From: an uncultured Solobacterium sp.
GTDB taxonomy: Bacteria > Bacillota_I > Bacilli_A > Erysipelotrichales > Erysipelotrichaceae
Direction: 5' to 3'
NCBI GenBank assembly: GCA_900546285.1
Contig: URCJ01000006.1
Span: 1-52,160, forward strand
Length of the DNA stretch: 52,160 nt
In this document: positions 48,549 through 52,160 of the stretch, piece after piece
Numbering within the stretch: the stretch's first letter is position 1
Layout of the letters: every line of letters starts with the position of its first letter
Notes under the pieces: model-generated
What the model was told of the DNA's origin: nothing
What the model saw: only the letters and a program-made list of their open reading frames with translations
Databases searched by the model: none
Translations under genes and position numbers: made by a program

Positions 48549-50114
48549 ATGAATAAAAAACCTGTTGTTCTAGTTGTTATGGATGGTGTTGGTGAGAGCG
48601 ATAACACAAAGGGTAATGCTGTTGCTAATGCTTATACTCCTACATTAGATTATTTAAAGGCTAATAGTCCTTGGACTAAGATTAAGGCTCACGGCACAGC
48701 TGTAGGTCTACCTAGTGATGATGATATGGGTAACTCTGAGGTTGGTCATAATGCGATTGGTTGTGGTCAAGTTTATTCACAGGGTGCTAAGCTTGTTAAT
48801 GAGTCAATTGAGAGTGGTTCAATTTATCAAAGCGAAACTTGGAAGAAGTTAATCGAGAATGCTAAGGGTCATACTTTACATTTCTTGGGTTTACTTTCTG
48901 ATGGCAATGTTCACTCAAATATCAAGCATGTTAAGGCTATGATTACTGAGGCTAAGAAAGAGGGAATAAATCGCGTTAGAGTTCATTGTTTAATGGATGG
49001 TAGAGATGTTCCTGATACTAGTGGCCTTATTTATATTAATGATTTAGAAGAACATATGGCTTCTTTAAATGATGACACATTTGACGCAAAGATTGCTTCA
49101 GGTGGTGGCAGAATGTATATCACAATGGACCGTTATGAGGCTGATTGGGATATGGTTAGAAGAGGTTGGGACGTTCATGTTGCTGGTATTGGCAGAAAGT
49201 TCAATAGTGCTACAGAGGCTATTGAGACTTATCGTCAAGAAGGTGGCTATGATGATCAAAATCTTCCTGAGTTTGTTATTTGTGAAAATGATGTACCAGT
49301 AGGTACTATTGAGGATCATGATTCAGTTATTTTCTTCAATTTCAGAGGTGATAGAGCTCTAGAAATCTCTCGTGCATTTGATAATAATGGTTACAAGTTC
49401 ACTAAGAGCAAGGAAGTTGATGTAATGTATGCTGGTATGCTTGAATATGATGGTGACTTACATATTCCTACAAATTATTTAGTTAATCCACCTGAGATTA
49501 AGGATACAATGTCAGAATATTTTGTTAAGTATGGGGTTCCTACTTATGCGATTTCTGAGACTCAAAAGTTTGGTCATGTTACTTATTTCTGGAATGGCAA
49601 TAGAAGTGAGAAGTTTGATGAGAACTTGGAAACTTGGGTTGAGATTAAGTCTGACTTATGTCCGTTTGATCAAAGACCTTGGATGAAGTCTTCTGATATT
49701 ACTGATAAGCTTGTTGAGGCTATTGATTCTAAGAAGTATACTTTCTTAAGAACTAATTATCCAAATGGTGATATGGTTGGTCATACTGGTGATTATGAAG
49801 CTACTATTATTGGTGTTGAGTCAGTTGACTTGAATCTAAGAAGAGTAATGGAGGCTTGTAAGCGTAATGATTGCATCCTTCTTGTTACTGCTGACCATGG
49901 TAATGCGGATGAAATGTATCAGAAACAAAAGAAGGAGACTGATCCACTTCAACCTAAGACTTCTCATACTTTAAATAAGGTTCCTTTCATTATCTACAAT
50001 GCTGATGATGTAACTATTAAAGATGGAGAATATGGTTTAAGTAATATCGCAGCTACTGTCTTCAAACTATTGGGTTTAGAAGCTCCAGAGTGCTGGGATA
50101 AGCCAATGATCTAA
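48549..50114 (+). CDS. gpmI: 2,3-bisphosphoglycerate-independent phosphoglycerate mutase
   Basis: VVLVVMDGVGESDNTKGNAV begins the family; GLPSDDDMGNSEVGHNAIG carries the catalytic Ser and metal ligands, and ADHGNADEMYQ plus KTSHTLNKVPFI are the C-terminal Mn-binding elements. It interconverts 3- and 2-phosphoglycerate in glycolysis. At 521 residues it is full length. It stands alone here rather than in a gap-pgk-tpi cluster. GAAAGAGGG precedes the start. Confidence 0.96.
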   Translation: MNKKPVVLVVMDGVGESDNTKGNAVANAYTPTLDYLKANSPWTKIKAHGTAVGLPSDDDMGNSEVGHNAIGCGQVYSQGAKLVNESIESGSIYQSETWKKLIENAKGHTLHFLGLLSDGNVHSNIKHVKAMITEAKKEGINRVRVHCLMDGRDVPDTSGLIYINDLEEHMASLNDDTFDAKIASGGGRMYITMDRYEADWDMVRRGWDVHVAGIGRKFNSATEAIETYRQEGGYDDQNLPEFVICENDVPVGTIEDHDSVIFFNFRGDRALEISRAFDNNGYKFTKSKEVDVMYAGMLEYDGDLHIPTNYLVNPPEIKDTMSEYFVKYGVPTYAISETQKFGHVTYFWNGNRSEKFDENLETWVEIKSDLCPFDQRPWMKSSDITDKLVEAIDSKKYTFLRTNYPNGDMVGHTGDYEATIIGVESVDLNLRRVMEACKRNDCILLVTADHGNADEMYQKQKKETDPLQPKTSHTLNKVPFIIYNADDVTIKDGEYGLSNIAATVFKLLGLEAPECWDKPMI

Positions 50115-50116
50115 AA

Positions 50117-50147
50117 TAAATATGGTTCCCTAAAGGAACCATATTTT
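50117..50147 (+). terminator. Intrinsic terminator after gpmI
   Basis: AAATATGGTTCC pairs with GGAACCATATTT across CTAAA and is followed by TC. Long stable stem. Confidence 0.85.
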
Positions 50148-50149
50148 CA

Positions 50150-50179
50150 TAAAGAAAAAGATAATCAAGTGATTATCTT
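50150..50179 (-). terminator. Terminator after the 134-aa membrane protein gene
   Basis: AAGATAATCA (50158-50167) pairs with TGATTATCTT (50170-50179). On the minus strand the stem runs into TTTTTC. The stop codon lies inside the stem. Confidence 0.75.
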
Positions 50180-50577
50180 ACTAGTGAGCTAACAATCTTT
50201 CCAAGTGATAAGATGTTGTTAGCTTTTTTATTTAGTTTACGTACTTTATTAATAGACTTACGAATACTTCTCTTTTTCTTTTTAATGTCGAAGAAGTCTT
50301 TAGTAATGGCTTTAATAAGGGAAATTGTTCCAAATATCTTTAGGAAGAAAGGAATGCTTGTAGTAGCTGTATATTCAACTTTTGTAAGTTTTTCTTGTGT
50401 TTCTACAAGTTTAGTATCAATTCTTTCTTGTGTTTCTAATAGTTTAGAACTTGAGTTAGCTAGGACAATTAATTTCTTAAACATCATAATAAGGATAATT
50501 AGGATAATGATTGCCAATAAGCAATAGATGTATTTAATGTAAGAATTATATACTGTTAAAAATGATAGTGTGTCCAT
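50173..50577 (-). CDS. Hypothetical membrane-anchored basic protein (134 aa)
   Basis: I do not recognise the family. There is one N-terminal membrane segment (YIYCLLAIIILIILIMMF), then a helical, probably coiled-coil stretch (KLLETQERIDTKLVETQEKL), a second weaker hydrophobic stretch, and a strongly basic tail (KKKKRSIRKSINKVRKLNKK). The layout resembles DUF948-type or small division-associated proteins, but this is not established. It lies 4 bp after the YigZ gene on the same strand. Confidence 0.7.
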   Translation of the reverse strand: MDTLSFLTVYNSYIKYIYCLLAIIILIILIMMFKKLIVLANSSSKLLETQERIDTKLVETQEKLTKVEYTATTSIPFFLKIFGTISLIKAITKDFFDIKKKKRSIRKSINKVRKLNKKANNILSLGKIVSSLVR

Positions 50578-50581
50578 ATGC

Positions 50582-51178
50582 TTATTTTACCACCTTTTGA
50601 ATAATTTCTTTGCCAATGCATGTAGGAACTAGCACTCTTGTGATTTCAACTATCTTATTATTGATGTTTTCATCTTTTAATACATAAGTGAATGTAACGT
50701 TTTCATCATAGTCAGCGTCTAACTTTAGTGTATTGGCCATTAAAATGGGATTTACTTTGTTGGCAATTTCATAAGATAAGACAATTTGGTACTTGTTGTA
50801 GGGAATATCATCCATGATGGTAGCTTGTTTCAAGGCTTCACTTACACTATTACCATAGGCTCTTATAAGGCCACCAGCACCTAGTTTAATGCCACCAAAG
50901 TATCTTACTACTAGAGCACAGGTGTTGTTTAGATTGTTTTTAACTAGAACGTTTAAGATTGGTGCTCCTGCCGTACCGCTTGGTTCGCCATCGTCACTGC
51001 TTCTTTTAATATCACCAATTGCTAGTGCTGAACATACATGAGTAGCATCATAGTGCTTCTTTTTTATTTCTTTTAGATAGTCTTTATAGTCCTGTTCATC
51101 TTTAACTGGTTTTAAGTAGGTTATGAATCTACTTTTTTCAATTACGATGGTGTTGACTGTTTCTTGTTTTACGTACAT
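50582..51178 (-). CDS. YigZ/IMPACT-family protein
   Basis: The signature SDDGEPSGTAGAPIL, followed by CALVVRYFGGIKLGAGGLIR, identifies the YigZ N-terminal domain (EF-G-like fold), with a DUF1949-type C-terminal domain (LSYEIANKVNPIL). Family members are linked to translation control or to proline dipeptidase regulation, without certain activity. The start is set at 51178, where TATAAT lies 6 bases upstream; a longer frame to 51217 would cross that promoter. Confidence 0.92.
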   Translation of the reverse strand: MYVKQETVNTIVIEKSRFITYLKPVKDEQDYKDYLKEIKKKHYDATHVCSALAIGDIKRSSDDGEPSGTAGAPILNVLVKNNLNNTCALVVRYFGGIKLGAGGLIRAYGNSVSEALKQATIMDDIPYNKYQIVLSYEIANKVNPILMANTLKLDADYDENVTFTYVLKDENINNKIVEITRVLVPTCIGKEIIQKVVK

Positions 51179-51184
51179 AAATTT

Positions 51185-51190
51185 ATTATA
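51185..51190 (-). promoter_or_regulatory. -10 element; predicted leaderless start of the YigZ gene
   Basis: On the minus strand TATAAT ends 6 bases before the YigZ ATG; no ribosome site is visible. Confidence 0.55.
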
Positions 51191-51202
51191 CAGATTTTGT
51201 GC

Positions 51203-51208
51203 TAAAAT
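51203..51208 (+). promoter_or_regulatory. Extended -10 element; predicted leaderless start of the 46-aa protein
   Basis: TGC-TAAAAT ends 7 bases before ATG 51216 with no ribosome site. It is arranged back to back with the divergent YigZ promoter. Confidence 0.45.
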
Positions 51209-51215
51209 ATTAAGC

Positions 51216-51356
51216 ATGCGAACTTTAGAAGAAGTATTGAAGGATCTTGAAGAGGCTGAAAAGGAATTTCAAGAGAAGTGTGATGTCTATGGTATCAAGG
51301 ATGATACTAAGAAGAAGAAAGATGAAGAATCAAAGGATGAAACTAGTGTTGACTAG
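51216..51356 (+). CDS. Small highly charged protein (46 aa)
   Basis: The ATG at 51216 opens MRTLEEVLKDLEEAEKEFQE, a strongly helical, acidic stretch, then a lysine-rich and acidic tail (KKKKDEESKDETSVD). No known family. The helical part and its own promoter and terminator suggest a real gene: its stop codon lies in the terminator stem, as for several genes in this window. A longer upstream frame exists but overlaps the divergent YigZ gene. Confidence 0.6.
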   Translation: MRTLEEVLKDLEEAEKEFQEKCDVYGIKDDTKKKKDEESKDETSVD

Positions 51357-51364
51357 TTTTTTTC
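51341..51364 (+). terminator. Intrinsic terminator after the 46-aa protein gene
   Basis: AACTAGT (51341-51347) pairs with ACTAGTT (51352-51358), loop GTTG, followed by TTTTTTC. The following gap to 51521 (about 155 bp, AT-rich) shows no gene. Confidence 0.75.
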
Positions 51365-51521
51365 TTATTCGGAATTTCTCTTTTGTGGTGTATTTGAAAA
51401 ATACCATAAAAAAATAGGAAAGCAAAGAATATTTGCGTAAAAAAAACAGAGATGTAAAAAGCTAATTGCTTGTTAATTTAGCGAATATAGATAAAAATAA
51501 TAATTGTAAGGAGGAAGGAAT

Positions 51522-52160
51522 ATGCAATTAGGTCAGGCGATTGCACAAATCAGAAAGGAACGAGGGCTGACACAAGAAGCTTTTGCAAAAATGTTAAGTG
51601 TAACAAGGCAGACAGTTTCGAATTGGGAGAACGAGAAGAGTTATCCGGATTTATCTACATTAGTAAAGATTAGTGATGAGTTCAATGTTTCTCTTGATGT
51701 TTTGCTGAAAGGAGATTTACGTATGGTAAAAAAAATTGATAAGAAGATAAAAAAACAGCCATTCTATATAGGCATTATAATTGGTTTGGCCGTTATCGTT
51801 GTTGCTTTATTTTCCTTTATTTATATTAATAACAAAAGGCTTAGTGATACTACGAAAAGCTATGCAGATTGGAGCTTAAACTCTGTGAGAGCAATAGAAA
51901 TACATGACTATCAGAATGAGAAAGTGATAGCTACATATGAAGATGAAAGTAGTATAGATAAAGTCAATGCTATTTTAGATGTTGAAAATTGGGAGAAAGT
52001 AAAGAATATAGATAAAGACATTAAACCTATATATACAGTAGAATTATATTACAATACTACGAAGCAAGACACACGCAATGATATAAAAGAAATTACCATT
52101 TATAGTGATGGAAAATATGCTTCATTTTTTACTACTTCACCAGGAGGCGTTAAACAAAAC
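51522..52160 (+). CDS. XRE-family HTH regulator with membrane segment (partial, runs off right edge)
   Basis: The start follows GAGGAAGGA. Residues 1-65 are an XRE helix-turn-helix: LGQAIAQIRKERGLTQEAFA, then VTRQTVSNWENEKSYPDLST and SLDVLLKGD. After a basic linker comes one membrane segment (FYIGIIIGLAVIVVALFSFI, about residue 82-103), then an extracytoplasmic domain of unknown type. It thus looks like a membrane-bound regulator sensing an outside signal. 213 codons are present without a stop. Its base and codon use (CGA, CTG, CCG) looks slightly less AT-rich than the neighbours, hinting at transfer. Confidence 0.85.
   Translation, partial: MQLGQAIAQIRKERGLTQEAFAKMLSVTRQTVSNWENEKSYPDLSTLVKISDEFNVSLDVLLKGDLRMVKKIDKKIKKQPFYIGIIIGLAVIVVALFSFIYINNKRLSDTTKSYADWSLNSVRAIEIHDYQNEKVIATYEDESSIDKVNAILDVENWEKVKNIDKDIKPIYTVELYYNTTKQDTRNDIKEITIYSDGKYASFFTTSPGGVKQN

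Noticed and set aside
1..52160. CRISPR arrays, tRNA and rRNA genes
   Set aside because: No regularly spaced near-identical repeats beyond the 3-copy 33-bp patch, and no tRNA or rRNA consensus was found in the gaps by eye.

Overview
The window is a low-GC, AT-rich chromosomal segment of an anaerobic Bacillota, most like an Erysipelotrichia-type gut bacterium (inferred from gene content and sequence style; no rRNA is present). Points supporting this are AAGGAGG-type ribosome sites, two oxygen-sensitive class III ribonucleotide reductases, ECF transport, an HPr kinase, an S-box riboswitch and the rpmH-rnpA-yidC-jag core. Most of it is ordinary chromosome with dense operons and short overlaps (often 8 bp, ATGAATAA-like). 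Clearly accessory pieces are an AbiE toxin-antitoxin pair, a RhuM gene fragment, an IS21-like repeat patch and the C-terminally cut HTH gene at the right edge. No tRNA, rRNA or CRISPR array was seen.

Layout. 1-2.8 kb: tail of a probable murQ, an FAD oxidoreductase, a SAM-I riboswitch controlling an unusually short SAM synthetase, and a DUF4358 lipoprotein. 2.8-8.1 kb: a TetR-headed five-gene operon with a CrtI/retinol-saturase-like flavoenzyme, an NAD(P)H reductase carrying a 2Fe-2S domain, and two related DUF5692-type membrane proteins. This is the best candidate for an undescribed system: a membrane-associated reductase for an unknown unsaturated substrate. 8.1-10.5 kb: an MBOAT acyltransferase and its DHHW partner. 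10.5-16.8 kb: an ECF transporter (S, fused A-A, T) behind a structured leader, an M20 dipeptidase and two tandem SAM-hydrolase (DUF62) genes. 16.9-18.6 kb: a RhuM remnant and a MATE exporter.

18.7-31.5 kb holds two complete anaerobic ribonucleotide reductase systems. The first is nrdD1 with a stand-alone nrdG. The second is an activase fused to a MarR-type DNA-binding domain, then nrdD2 with a C-terminal glutaredoxin, then a thioredoxin reductase. The same perfect-type palindrome (GTTGAAYRTTCAAC) sits on the promoters of nrdD1 and of the MarR-activase fusion, so the fusion protein is a good candidate for repressing both. Between them lie tRNA/rRNA modification genes (two U32 TrhP-like, two SpoU) and an acylphosphatase.

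31.5-52.2 kb: a MalY-like lyase with a DJ-1 protein; a PTS permease that has lost its key catalytic residues; rpmH-rnpA-yidC-khpB (without dnaA beside it); a CDF metal exporter; GH25 lysozyme-hypothetical-ung; uvrA-hprK-(lgt fused to a PpaX-like phosphatase); upp; AbiE; an M19 dipeptidase; gpmI; a YigZ protein; small unknown proteins; and the start of an XRE-type membrane regulator.

A window-wide theme is that at least nine genes have a -10-like hexamer ending 6-7 bases before the start codon and no ribosome-binding site, which predicts leaderless mRNAs. All family calls are from motif recognition by eye; no database search was run.
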